Source: Alphaproteobacteria bacterium (GTDB taxonomy: Bacteria; Pseudomonadota; Alphaproteobacteria; CAAHEQ01; UBA3637). Taken from it: a stretch of DNA of 24,869 nucleotides. Below, in pieces: positions 1 to 8,130 of this stretch. The DNA is taken from positions 1 through 24,869 of the forward strand of contig CAAHEQ010000042.1 of the NCBI GenBank assembly GCA_900772625.1, read 5' to 3'. The stretch's first letter is position 1. Each line of letters begins with the position of its first letter. Position numbers and translations under genes: made by a program. The notes under the pieces are model-generated. The model saw only the letters and a list, made by a program, of their open reading frames with translations, had not been told where the DNA came from and did no database searches.

Positions 1-27
1 ACGGACAAAAGTTTTTTCGATATTCTC

Positions 28-70
28 AGAGCCAGCGCGAAAAATGTTCGCGCGCTCGCGCTGGCTCTTT
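28..70. terminator. GC-rich hairpin, possible terminator
   Basis: A perfect 13-bp inverted repeat pairs 28-40 with 56-68 across a 15-base loop, followed on the plus strand by only three T. An alternative 7-bp stem (35-41 with 47-53) uses the inner part of the left arm, so the two folds exclude each other. It could end a transcript entering from the left edge. The short T-run makes it a weak intrinsic terminator, so a regulatory or RNA-stability role is also possible. Confidence 0.45.
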
Positions 71-132
71 AAAGGAATAGATAATGGTGACATTAAGGAA
101 TTGTTTTTAGGTTCCTCTCTACCCCTCACATC

Positions 133-182
133 AAAAAATGATTTTTGGCATAGAGTTCGGGGATCGCAAAAATCATTTTTTT
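133..182. terminator. Bidirectional intrinsic terminator
   Basis: A perfect 15-bp inverted repeat pairs 133-147 with 167-181 across a 19-base loop. The arms are A-run then T-run in design, so each strand reads a stem ending in six or more T. On the minus strand it lies about 165 bases past the stop at 346 and would end the 108-aa/338-aa operon. On the plus strand it would end a transcript from the left. The stem is AT-rich, so termination strength is uncertain. Confidence 0.55.
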
Positions 183-345
183 GAAAGGGGTAAAGTTTTT
201 TTATTATTACAAAGCCTACAATCTTATCTTAGAGTCGTGTGGCATACCCGTGATGGTTCTACCAAACGGTGCATTTGGCTTGATTAAAAGAGTTTCAAGC
301 TATTTTTTAAATTTTAAAGAAAAATCGCTAAGAGCGCGTAGCGTA

Positions 346-1362
346 TCATCGGCCACGCAAATGCTGCTGTAAAATCGCATTTTGAATGGCTTTATTACTT
401 TGCGGCGCTTGTTGTGTGACAGAAGAGGAAGGCACTTGTGCGCTCTGTTGAGCTTGCGTTGCATTCGCCTCTTTTTCCACTTGTTCGAATAAAACGGATA
501 ATTCGCTGCTGAACTGAGGATGCAGTTTCTGAGCAAGTCCTCCCTGATTTATGTCTTCAAATATTTGCGCGTGCGTTTCTGGGTCAAATTCTTTTAATGT
601 TGCAATATACCCGACAAGTTTTTTTCGAATCGCATCTTTTTCTTTGTTCTGTTTGCCCAAATACTCCATTTCATAACGCTTTAAGTCGGACAGAAAAGAA
701 ATGTACTCTGGACCGCGTTGTTCAACGGGCACAAAAGCTTCTGCCATTTTGGTTGTCATTTCGTTGGCCTTTCTGTTTGCCATTTCGTCTTTGCGAATGT
801 TTTTGAAAATATCGTTTCCTTCTGATGCTTTAAAAGTGTGATAGCCAAGCAGGGCAAAGTTTTGGTATATGGATATTTTGTTTGTATGCGCTTCGTTTGC
901 TGTGAACGTTGCGCCCAGCACCAGCACTGTTTTGCTTGCGTGGTCGATGTAGCAATACACCCGACCATCTTGGTTTAATTGAAATTCCCAGCATGCCGCA
1001 ATGCCTTCTTTACCTTTGTACATATTTAAAAATTCGCTTACTTCTTTACTTTTAAATTGACCTTTAATGTGTTTCCAAATATCGTGCGAACAATCCTGAT
1101 TGCCGAGCTTATCATCAAGGCGTCTTAACTCTTGGATATTTGTGCAATTTTCGACCTTTTCCAACCATTGTTTAAAATCTTTGTAGCCTTTTCCTTGCGA
1201 ACCACATTTGGCATTCAAAATAACTTTTTTTTCGGTTGTACAGGGTTTTGCTAAAGCATCGCCTGTTTTGCCTTGTTTATGCAAACGTTCGTGAATAGCA
1301 CAGCCAACTTCATCGCTCAACGAGTCTGGATAAACAACTATATAAGTTTCTTTCGATGACAT
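346..1362 (-). CDS. Hypothetical protein, 338 aa
   Basis: I do not recognise this family. It is a soluble-looking protein of 338 residues with no signal peptide or membrane segment. The first 110 residues are Cys/Lys-rich. A middle segment (about residues 115-180) alternates Trp/Tyr/Val-rich strands in a pattern faintly like RelE/HigB-type toxins (WEF, then GRVYCYI, then TVLVLGATF), but the match is too weak for a call. The rest is helical and charged, ending in a Gln/Ser/Ala-rich tail from about residue 295. The ATG start is preceded by GGAAGG, which directly follows the stop of the 108-aa gene 11 bases upstream. The two genes are therefore probably co-transcribed and translationally linked. 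The transcript likely ends at the 133-182 hairpin. Confidence 0.75.
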   Translation of the reverse strand: MSSKETYIVVYPDSLSDEVGCAIHERLHKQGKTGDALAKPCTTEKKVILNAKCGSQGKGYKDFKQWLEKVENCTNIQELRRLDDKLGNQDCSHDIWKHIKGQFKSKEVSEFLNMYKGKEGIAACWEFQLNQDGRVYCYIDHASKTVLVLGATFTANEAHTNKISIYQNFALLGYHTFKASEGNDIFKNIRKDEMANRKANEMTTKMAEAFVPVEQRGPEYISFLSDLKRYEMEYLGKQNKEKDAIRKKLVGYIATLKEFDPETHAQIFEDINQGGLAQKLHPQFSSELSVLFEQVEKEANATQAQQSAQVPSSSVTQQAPQSNKAIQNAILQQHLRGR

Positions 1363-1373
1363 CGGTTGCCTTC

Positions 1374-1700
1374 CTATTCAGTGTGTTCTTTCGAGCCTTC
1401 AGTAAATTTTTTCACAATTTTCTCAGCCAATTTTTGCTCTGAATTGCGTACGAGCGATAAAAAACATTTTTGTAAACGCTCTTGTTTAGCTGCCTTCAGC
1501 GCTGCTAAAGCATCTGCCATTATTGTAGGACTGATTTTAACAGCAAGATTTTTTTCGATATACTTGATTTTTGCAAGCTCATTTCCCAGCTGGGTCACAT
1601 TTTTTAAAGTATCCAATCGGCGCACAGTTTTACACAAGAACTGCAACTGCTGTTCAGGCTTAGCCTTTAAAAAATAATTTTTTATTTCTTCTGGTGTCAT
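1374..1700 (-). CDS. Small hypothetical helical protein, 108 aa
   Basis: Unrecognised, lysine-rich and apparently all-helical cytosolic protein of 108 residues, with no signal peptide and two Cys. The ATG has GAGG six bases upstream. A sigma70-like promoter lies just before it on the same strand (1725-1753), so this is the first gene of a two-gene operon with the 338-aa protein. A small first gene followed closely by a larger partner would fit an antitoxin/toxin, chaperone/client or immunity arrangement, but nothing in the sequence proves any of these. Confidence is in the gene being real, not in its function. Confidence 0.7.
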   Translation of the reverse strand: MTPEEIKNYFLKAKPEQQLQFLCKTVRRLDTLKNVTQLGNELAKIKYIEKNLAVKISPTIMADALAALKAAKQERLQKCFLSLVRNSEQKLAEKIVKKFTEGSKEHTE

Positions 1701-1724
1701 TACTTGCCTCGTTATACACTGACT

Positions 1725-1753
1725 ATTATATCACGAATACACGCAAAAATCAA
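1725..1753 (-). promoter_or_regulatory. Sigma70-like promoter for the 108-aa/338-aa operon
   Basis: On the minus strand, TTGATT (1748-1753) and a perfect TATAAT (1725-1730) are separated by exactly 17 bases. Predicted transcription starts about 20 bases upstream of the ATG at 1700, leaving room for the GAGG ribosome binding site. Confidence 0.65.
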
Positions 1754-1824
1754 GATGGATTTTTTTGCTTGCTATTTGTATGAAAATGTGCTAGAAACAA
1801 CCCATTGAACGGATAGGGAAAAAT

Positions 1825-3066
1825 ATGTCAAATTGGATTTCAAAAGTTGCTTTTCGGTATTTACGCTCGCGCAAGAAAACGCGTTTTGTGTCGGTGATTA
1901 CAGGCTTTTCCTTTTTGGGAATTATGCTGGGTGTTGCGACATTGATTATTGTAATGAGCGTGATGAACGGCTTTCGTGAAGAGCTGATGAACAGAATCTT
2001 GGGTTTTAACGGTCACTTGTCAGTGCAGCCCAGCTGGGGGCCTGTGTTGAGCTTAAACGAAAGTTTGCTTGACGAGATTCGCAAAGTGCCAAATGTTGAG
2101 TCGGTAGCTCCCGTTGTTGAGGGTCAAGTGATGGTTTCGACCAACTTGCACACGCAAGGCGCGATGGTGCGCGGTATGCGTGCCGAAGACTTTAAAGCGC
2201 GTCCTTTGTTGTTTGACAATTTGGCGGGTAATTTTTCTTTATTCGAGAAAGAACAGGGCGTTATTATTGGTTCAAGACTTGCGAGCAAACTGGGCTTGCG
2301 CTTTGGGGACAAGGTCAACTTAATCTCACCTAACGGCAATGTGACGGCGTTTGGGACGATGCCTAGAACAAAAGCTTATAAAATGGTGGCGACTTTTGAT
2401 TCGGGTATGTACGAATACGATGCCAATATGATTTTTATGCCTATGGCGCAGGCGCAAAAGTTCTTAATGCAAGAGGGCAACGTTTCGCAAATCGACATCT
2501 TTTTAAAAGACCAAAAGGATTTACCCTTTACAATGCAAAACTTGCGCGAAGTGTTGCCATTGAATGTCTCGGTTGTTGATTGGCGTAAATCCAATGCGGC
2601 CTTTTTTAACGCCGTTGAAGTTGAGCGCAATGTGATGTTTTTAATCTTGACGTTGATTATTGTTGTGGCGGCGTTTAACATCATTTCGGGGTTAATAATG
2701 TTGGTGCGCGATAAGACAAAAGACATTGCAATTTTGCGCACAATGGGCGCAAGTCGCAGAGGTATTATGAGCGTGTTTTTAATAGACGGTTGTTTCGTGG
2801 GTGTTGTTGGATCGCTGCTCGGTTTGCTTTTGGGCTTGTCAATCAGCTTGAATTTGGAGAGCATTCGCCAATGGTTGGGCTCGCTTGCGGGACGCGATTT
2901 GTTTTCTGCCGAAGTGTATTTTTTGTCGCAATTGCCGAGCAAAACTTACGCATCAGATGTGATTTTGGTCGTGTGCCTTGCGCTTGGCTTGTCGTTCTTG
3001 GCAACTCTGTACCCGTCTTGGAAAGCCAGCAAAACTGACCCTGTGGAGGCGTTGAGATATGAGTGA
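1825..3066 (+). CDS. lolC: Lipoprotein-releasing ABC transporter permease, LolC/LolE (LolF) type
   Basis: Inner-membrane permease of the Lol system, which extracts outer-membrane lipoproteins from the inner membrane and passes them to LolA. The 413-aa protein has the family layout: one membrane helix near the N-terminus (about 22-47), a large periplasmic domain (about 50-265), then three helices (about 271-293, 315-340, 379-397) forming the FtsX-like domain. The cytosolic loop with DKTKDIAILRTMGAS (residues 296-310) is the typical coupling region for the ATPase. AGGGA lies five bases before the ATG. The stop overlaps the lolD start by eight bases. Only one permease gene is present, so the transporter may be a LolF-type homodimer, or a second permease may lie elsewhere. 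I see no convincing promoter in the 1731-1824 gap. Confidence 0.93.
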   Translation: MSNWISKVAFRYLRSRKKTRFVSVITGFSFLGIMLGVATLIIVMSVMNGFREELMNRILGFNGHLSVQPSWGPVLSLNESLLDEIRKVPNVESVAPVVEGQVMVSTNLHTQGAMVRGMRAEDFKARPLLFDNLAGNFSLFEKEQGVIIGSRLASKLGLRFGDKVNLISPNGNVTAFGTMPRTKAYKMVATFDSGMYEYDANMIFMPMAQAQKFLMQEGNVSQIDIFLKDQKDLPFTMQNLREVLPLNVSVVDWRKSNAAFFNAVEVERNVMFLILTLIIVVAAFNIISGLIMLVRDKTKDIAILRTMGASRRGIMSVFLIDGCFVGVVGSLLGLLLGLSISLNLESIRQWLGSLAGRDLFSAEVYFLSQLPSKTYASDVILVVCLALGLSFLATLYPSWKASKTDPVEALRYE

Positions 3067-3742
3067 TACGATTTTAGAATTGAAAGACATTAAGCGTTGG
3101 TTTGGTGATGGGGATACACGCCTCAATGTTTTAAACGGCGTTAATTTAAAAATCGACAAAGGTGAAATCGTGGCGCTGACGGGACCCAGTGGCAGTGGTA
3201 AGTCAACGCTTTTGTATGTGACGGGGCTTTTGGATAAGCCGAGCTCGGGCGAGTTGTTCTTGGCTCAACAGTCTTGTGCGAAAATGAGCGAGCAACAACG
3301 CACGCTGATGCGCCGAAAGTATTTAGGCTTTGTGTATCAAGCGCACTTGCTTTTGCCTGATTTCAGTGCTCTTGAAAATGTGATGATGCCGCTGTTGATT
3401 GCGGGCGTAAATACTTATGAAGCCGAGATGCGTGCAATCGAGCTGTTGACAAAAATGGGACTTTCTCACCGCTTAAAACACCGCAGTGGAGAGCTTTCAG
3501 GGGGCGAACAACAGCGCACTGCAATTGCTAGAGCGCTGGCTAATACACCGACTTTGTTGCTGGCGGACGAGCCGACTGGCAACCTTGATCCTCAAACGAG
3601 CGAAAAAGTTTTTGGCGAGCTGCTTGCGCTGGTGCGCCAAACGGGACTGTCCGCTTTGATTGCTACACACAACCCCGAGTTAGCTCAAAAAATGGATCGC
3701 CGCGTTCATCTTGAGGCGGGGCTTTTAATAGAGGATAAATAA
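3059..3742 (+). CDS. lolD: Lipoprotein-releasing ABC transporter ATP-binding protein LolD
   Basis: Cytosolic ATPase that powers the Lol permease encoded just upstream. The 227-aa protein carries all ABC motifs: Walker A GPSGSGKST (42-50), Q-loop Gln94, signature LSGGEQ (146-151), Walker B LLLADE (166-171) and switch His204. Length and the region before the Q-loop fit the LolD/MacB subfamily. It overlaps the permease gene by eight bases (ATGAGTGA), a sign of translational coupling, and its stop is two bases from the dnaE ATG. Confidence 0.95.
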   Translation: MSDTILELKDIKRWFGDGDTRLNVLNGVNLKIDKGEIVALTGPSGSGKSTLLYVTGLLDKPSSGELFLAQQSCAKMSEQQRTLMRRKYLGFVYQAHLLLPDFSALENVMMPLLIAGVNTYEAEMRAIELLTKMGLSHRLKHRSGELSGGEQQRTAIARALANTPTLLLADEPTGNLDPQTSEKVFGELLALVRQTGLSALIATHNPELAQKMDRRVHLEAGLLIEDK

Positions 3743-3744
3743 TA

Positions 3745-6700
3745 ATGACGCCATCGTTTATTCACTTGCGCGTGCATACGCAATATTCGGTGCTGGAAGG
3801 CGCGATGAAAACAGGCAAGCTTGTCAAGCGCGTCAAAGAGCTTGGTATGCCTGCGGTCGCAATTACAGATTCAGGCAACCTTTACGGTGGTTTCGACTTT
3901 TCACACGAAGCGCCCGACAACGGCGTGCAACCGATTTTGGGCACTCAGCTTTTGCTCAAGCAAGAACCTGAAGAAGGGGCAATGCTTTCGCCCGAACAAA
4001 TCGCGTTTCCTGAGGCTGACAAGATTGTGCTGCTTGTGCAAAATGAAAAAGGCTATAAAAACTTGCTGAAGATTTTCCAACGCTATTATATGGCGCAGGG
4101 AAAAGAGCAAATGCCGCACTTGACGATTGACGAATTGTGCGAATTTAACGAAGGGCTTATCCTGTTGTCGGGCGGTGCAAGCGGACCTTTGGGGCGCTAT
4201 GTTTTGCAAAACAAAAAGCCGAAAGCTCAAATGCTGGCAAAAAGATTAAAAGATGTGTTTGGCAATCGGTTTTATATGGAGGTATCGCGTACAGACGAGC
4301 CTGAGGAAAAAGAAACAGAAGCTGCTTTTTTGGATATGGCGTACGAGCTGGACATTCCGCTTGTCGCGACAAACGAGGCGTACTATGCCACGCCCGATAT
4401 GTATGAAGCGCACGACGCACTGATGTGCATTGGCAACAAAACATATGTGGACGAAATTGACAGACCACGCTTGTCGCCCGAGCATTATTTAAAAAGCCAA
4501 GAGCAAATGCAACAGCTTTTTGCAGACCTGCCAGAAGCGCTTGAAAACACGGTTTTAATTGCTAAGCGGTGTGGCTTTATGGTTGAGTTCCACAAGCCTG
4601 AGTTCCCCCGATATGATTGCAAAGGCAAAACGGAGGATGACGTTTTGCGCGAAAAAGCCGAGTACGGGCTTAAAATGCGTATGGAAAAGCGCCCCGATGA
4701 ATTTGACAAATACAACACGCGTTTGCAATACGAACTGAGCGTGATTAAGCAAATGGGTTTCCCTGGCTATTTCTTAATCGTGGCGGATTTTATTCAATGG
4801 AGTAAAGCGCATAACATTCCTGTTGGGCCTGGTCGTGGTTCTGGTGCGGGCTCGGTTGTAGCGTGGGCGCTGACTATTACGGATATTGATCCGCTCAGAT
4901 TTAACTTGCTGTTCGAGCGTTTTTTGAACCCAGAGCGCGTGAATATGCCCGACTTTGACGTTGACTTTTGTCAGGAAAAGCGCGAACAAAGTATTCAATA
5001 TGTGCAAAACCATTATGGCTATGATCACGTGGCACAAATCATCACGTTCGGCCAGTTGCAGCCAAAGGCCGTTATTCGCGATGTAGGCCGTGTGTTGCAA
5101 ATCCCATATCCTGTGGTGGATAAGCTGTCCAAGCTTGTGCCGATGGGCATGAACGAAAAAGGCAAGCCGTATTCGCTGACCGAAGCGATGCAGCTTGAGC
5201 CAAGTTTTGAGGTTGAATCCAAAAACGATCCGCAAATCAAACATTTGCTGGACATTGCGTTGCAGCTGGAGGGTCTGTATCGTAATACTTCAACCCATGC
5301 GGCAGGCGTGGTGATTGGGCGTTTCCCGCTGGACGAGATTTTGCCGATTTACAAAGACCCGTCATCGGATATGCCCGTCACGCAATACAATATGAAGTAC
5401 GTTGAGTCAACGGGCTTGATTAAGTTCGACTTTTTGGGATTAAAAACGCTGACGACCATTGCCAAGACAATGGAGCTTTTGAAAAAACGTGGCATCGAGT
5501 TTGATGTGGGTGCTATTTCGCTTGAGGACGAAGAAACATTCAAGCTTTTATGCGATGCCGATACATCGGGTGTGTTCCAGCTTGAAAGCGCGGGTATGCG
5601 CAAGATTTTGAAAGATATGCAGCCCGATAAAATCGAGGACATTGTCGCTATTGTGGCTTTGTATCGCCCAGGTCCTATGGGCAACATTCCATCCTACATT
5701 GCACGAAAGCACGGGCAAGAACAACCCGATTATTTGCACCCGTTGTTGGAGGGCATTTTAAAAGAAACTTACGGCATTATGATTTACCAAGAGCAGGTGA
5801 TGCAAATTGCTCAAGTCATGGCGGGCTTCAGTTTGGGCGGCGCTGACTTGTTGCGCCGAGCTATGGGTAAAAAGAAATTCGAAGTGATGCAGCAACAAAA
5901 AATCGTCTTTATCGAAGGCGCAAAAAAACGCGGCGTCACGGAAGAAAAAGCCAAAGAAGTTTTCGAGTTAATGGAAAAATTTGCCAGCTATGGTTTCAAC
6001 AAATCCCATGCGGCGGCGTATGCGTTTGTTTCTTACCAAACCGCATTTTTAAAGGCGCATTACCCTGTCGAGTTTATGGCCGCCACGATGACGCTGGATA
6101 AAATCGATACGGACAAATTGGGCTTTTTCAAGCGCGAAATTACCAAAATGGGAATTAAGATTTTGCCGCCCGATGTCAATAAATCTGGCGTCAATTTCAC
6201 GGTTGAAAATGGCGCAATTCGCTATGCTTTATCGGCGCTTAAAAACGTTGGCGAGGCAGCAATGCAAGACCTTGTGAACGAGCGCAATGCCAATGGCCCT
6301 TATAAGAACATTCAAGACTTTATAGCCCGTTCCAGTGCTACCGTGATGAACAAGCGGTGTTTGGAAAATCTGGTCAAATCGGGCGCGTTGGATTGCCTTG
6401 ACAAAAATCGAGCAAAGTTATTGGCTAATTTGGAGACGATGAGCCGCCATTCGATGAGCTTGCAAGCACAACGCAACAGCGCGCAAGCGTCTTTGTTCGG
6501 CGGGCAAGCCGAGTTTGAAGAGTTGAAAATGGCAGAAGTACCTGACTATCCAGCAAGCGAAAAATTGGATATGGAGCGCCAAGCAATCGGCTTTTATTTG
6601 TCGGCGCATCCTTTGGACGCGTATGAGAATAGCTTTGAGCGGCTGCGCATTAACTTGTCGAGCGAGCTTGAACCGCTTGTTAAAAGCGCAGGTTCGGTGC

Positions 6701-7179
6701 GGCTTCGTATCGCCTGCATTATCAACGAAAAGCGCGAGAAAATCAGCCAAAAAACAGGCAACAAGTTTGCCTTTATTACGGCCTCTGATACGGCAGGCAC
6801 TTTTGAGTGTATGTGCTTTTCAGATACGCTGAACGCGTCTCGGGAGTTGCTCGATTCAGGTAAGCCACTCATTTTGTCGATTACCGCCGAAATGAAGGAC
6901 GATATGATGCGTGTGAACTTGCAACACGTGGAGTTGCTGGCGGACGCGGTGGCGCGCGTGTCGGATGCTGCGATGATTTACGTGGAAAATCAGGCTGCGT
7001 TGCCCGCAATTAAGCAAGCTTTGGAGCAAGATCAATCGGGACATGGTCGCGTGATTTTGGTAGCGCCTGCCGAAAACTATCAGGTAGAAATCGAGCTGAA
7101 GAAAGGCTATGGGCTGTCGACCTCAACAATTAACCGCTTGCAATCAATTCCAGGGATCAGTCAAGTCAAGCAAATCTGA
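3745..7179 (+). CDS. dnaE: DNA polymerase III subunit alpha
   Basis: Catalytic subunit of the replicative polymerase, 1144 aa, close to the 1160 aa of E. coli DnaE. In order: PHP domain from residue 7, polymerase core with PGRGSGAGSVVAW, catalytic aspartates in PDFDVDF (about 402-408) and a third candidate Asp562 in IKFDFLGLKT, the fingers motif YGFNKSHAAAYAFVSYQ, a helix-hairpin-helix region, and an OB-fold near the C-terminus. The PHP motif is HLRVH, with Arg where active PHP exonucleases have His. As in E. coli, proofreading therefore probably comes from a separate epsilon subunit. The ATG follows the lolD stop by two bases, with GAGG inside the end of lolD. This order is characteristic of alphaproteobacteria. 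Confidence 0.97.
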   Translation: MTPSFIHLRVHTQYSVLEGAMKTGKLVKRVKELGMPAVAITDSGNLYGGFDFSHEAPDNGVQPILGTQLLLKQEPEEGAMLSPEQIAFPEADKIVLLVQNEKGYKNLLKIFQRYYMAQGKEQMPHLTIDELCEFNEGLILLSGGASGPLGRYVLQNKKPKAQMLAKRLKDVFGNRFYMEVSRTDEPEEKETEAAFLDMAYELDIPLVATNEAYYATPDMYEAHDALMCIGNKTYVDEIDRPRLSPEHYLKSQEQMQQLFADLPEALENTVLIAKRCGFMVEFHKPEFPRYDCKGKTEDDVLREKAEYGLKMRMEKRPDEFDKYNTRLQYELSVIKQMGFPGYFLIVADFIQWSKAHNIPVGPGRGSGAGSVVAWALTITDIDPLRFNLLFERFLNPERVNMPDFDVDFCQEKREQSIQYVQNHYGYDHVAQIITFGQLQPKAVIRDVGRVLQIPYPVVDKLSKLVPMGMNEKGKPYSLTEAMQLEPSFEVESKNDPQIKHLLDIALQLEGLYRNTSTHAAGVVIGRFPLDEILPIYKDPSSDMPVTQYNMKYVESTGLIKFDFLGLKTLTTIAKTMELLKKRGIEFDVGAISLEDEETFKLLCDADTSGVFQLESAGMRKILKDMQPDKIEDIVAIVALYRPGPMGNIPSYIARKHGQEQPDYLHPLLEGILKETYGIMIYQEQVMQIAQVMAGFSLGGADLLRRAMGKKKFEVMQQQKIVFIEGAKKRGVTEEKAKEVFELMEKFASYGFNKSHAAAYAFVSYQTAFLKAHYPVEFMAATMTLDKIDTDKLGFFKREITKMGIKILPPDVNKSGVNFTVENGAIRYALSALKNVGEAAMQDLVNERNANGPYKNIQDFIARSSATVMNKRCLENLVKSGALDCLDKNRAKLLANLETMSRHSMSLQAQRNSAQASLFGGQAEFEELKMAEVPDYPASEKLDMERQAIGFYLSAHPLDAYENSFERLRINLSSELEPLVKSAGSVRLRIACIINEKREKISQKTGNKFAFITASDTAGTFECMCFSDTLNASRELLDSGKPLILSITAEMKDDMMRVNLQHVELLADAVARVSDAAMIYVENQAALPAIKQALEQDQSGHGRVILVAPAENYQVEIELKKGYGLSTSTINRLQSIPGISQVKQI

Positions 7180-7206
7180 GCCTTTACCGCTTTGACTAGG
7201 TGGCAG

Positions 7207-7240
7207 AAGAGGGCTTTTTATTAAATGCTCTTTTCTTTTT
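7207..7240 (+). terminator. Probable intrinsic terminator after dnaE
   Basis: An eight-pair stem with two G-U pairs (7207-7214 with 7227-7234), a 12-base loop and an interrupted T-run to 7240. It lies 28 bases after the dnaE stop, in the short gap between convergent genes. Confidence 0.5.
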
Positions 7241-7250
7241 AAATGCCTAT

Positions 7251-7997
7251 TTAATCTTTTGTGCGTTGTTGATCGGTTTTGATTTTAGCAACAATATTTG
7301 ATTGGCTTGAGTGTACGATGCTTGATTCTGGATACATATTTTCAAGCACGATGCGCGCGCTGGAAAGAAAGTTTGCGTCCTTTGGCATCAATTTTATTTT
7401 TTGCAAAAATTGTTTAAAAGTGTAAGGGTTCTTTAATATTTGTAATAACATTTCACGCTCGCTTAAGTCCATTACCGCCAGCAAGTTCAAAATCATTTTG
7501 CTTGCGCCACTGGTTAAATCTTCGGGCGTACCGTCGTCAGGCTTATTTAAAAGTCGCATTACCTCATCAATGTTTTTGTCGTGTTTGACTTGACGCATTG
7601 TGAGCGCCAGTTTAGTGCTCAGGTCGTTTTGCAGCTTATTTAAATCCGAAATGTCGATGTTATTGCTCAGCGCAACGGGCTTGCCGAACTTTTTCAAAAA
7701 GGCGACAAATTGGTGTTGCAAGTTCGGCAATAACTTTGCAAATCCTGCTTTTGTGGCCGACTTGTTCAAGTTTTGTGCGTAAAAGGCATTGATGAAGTTT
7801 AAGCCTTCTTCTTTAATGTTGCGTTGCTGCCCAAGGCATTCAGAGCACCTGAGCACCTTGCCATCAAAGCCAAGGAATGTGTCATATAAAGCGCAATGAT
7901 ACGGAATCTTTTCCATTGCTTCAAAATAGTTAATCTCAAGGAAAGGGCAGTTGTCTGTACAATGTACAATCCTTTGCTCAAACAGGTTTTTTGACAA
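7251..7997 (-). CDS. Hypothetical protein with N-terminal Cys motif, 248 aa
   Basis: I do not recognise this family. The N-terminal 50 residues hold a compact Cys/His pattern (HCTDNCPF, then PYHC about 20 residues on, then CSEC), which could bind a metal or iron-sulphur cluster. The rest is helical and charged, without signal peptide or membrane segments. Start choice matters. The longest frame begins with TTG at 8021, but that codon falls just after the -10 box and would leave almost no leader. A second TTG at 7997 has AAAGGAAG four bases upstream, so I prefer it, giving 248 aa; the longer form would be 256 aa. The gene is monocistronic, divergent from thyX and convergent with dnaE. Confidence 0.75.
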   Translation of the reverse strand: MSKNLFEQRIVHCTDNCPFLEINYFEAMEKIPYHCALYDTFLGFDGKVLRCSECLGQQRNIKEEGLNFINAFYAQNLNKSATKAGFAKLLPNLQHQFVAFLKKFGKPVALSNNIDISDLNKLQNDLSTKLALTMRQVKHDKNIDEVMRLLNKPDDGTPEDLTSGASKMILNLLAVMDLSEREMLLQILKNPYTFKQFLQKIKLMPKDANFLSSARIVLENMYPESSIVHSSQSNIVAKIKTDQQRTKD

Positions 7998-8029
7998 GAA
8001 GCTTCCTTTCTTTATTGACAATAAAACGC

Positions 8030-8058
8030 ATTATAATCGTATTTAGTGATTTTGACAA
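8030..8058 (-). promoter_or_regulatory. Sigma70-like promoter for the Cys-motif protein gene
   Basis: On the minus strand, TTGTCA (8053-8058) and a perfect TATAAT (8030-8035) are separated by 17 bases. Predicted transcription begins near 8023, which supports the TTG start at 7997 rather than 8021. The element sits close to the divergent thyX promoter. Confidence 0.7.
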
Positions 8059-8072
8059 GCCTGATTTTATGA

Positions 8073-8102
8073 TTGACAAACAGGGTGTTTTTTTTGTAAA
8101 AT
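8073..8102 (+). promoter_or_regulatory. Sigma70-like promoter for thyX operon
   Basis: A perfect TTGACA (8073-8078) is followed after 18 bases by TAAAAT (8097-8102). This leaves a leader of about 20 bases containing AAAGGA (8117-8122) before the thyX ATG at 8131. Confidence 0.6.
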
Positions 8103-8130
8103 AAAGAGCATTAATGAAAGGATTACAAAT

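Larger units (their letters stand above)
1..345. other. Gene-free left flank with two inverted repeats
   Basis: I see no convincing protein gene here. The stretch holds two strong inverted repeats (listed separately) and a possible eight-codon reading frame at 84-110. A 63-codon plus-strand frame begins with TTG at 181, but it has no ribosome binding site and its start sits in the arm of a hairpin, so I do not call it. I looked for a tRNA and found none. The region is the 3' flank of the minus-strand gene ending at 346, and perhaps also of a gene left of the window. Confidence 0.6.

Noticed and set aside
151..170. GTTCGGGGATC in the hairpin loop, similar to a tRNA T-loop
   Set aside because: No acceptor, anticodon or D arm can be drawn around it.
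181..372. Plus-strand 63-codon frame with TTG start
   Set aside because: No ribosome binding site, start inside a hairpin arm, 3' end overlaps the real minus-strand gene, and low-complexity aromatic composition.
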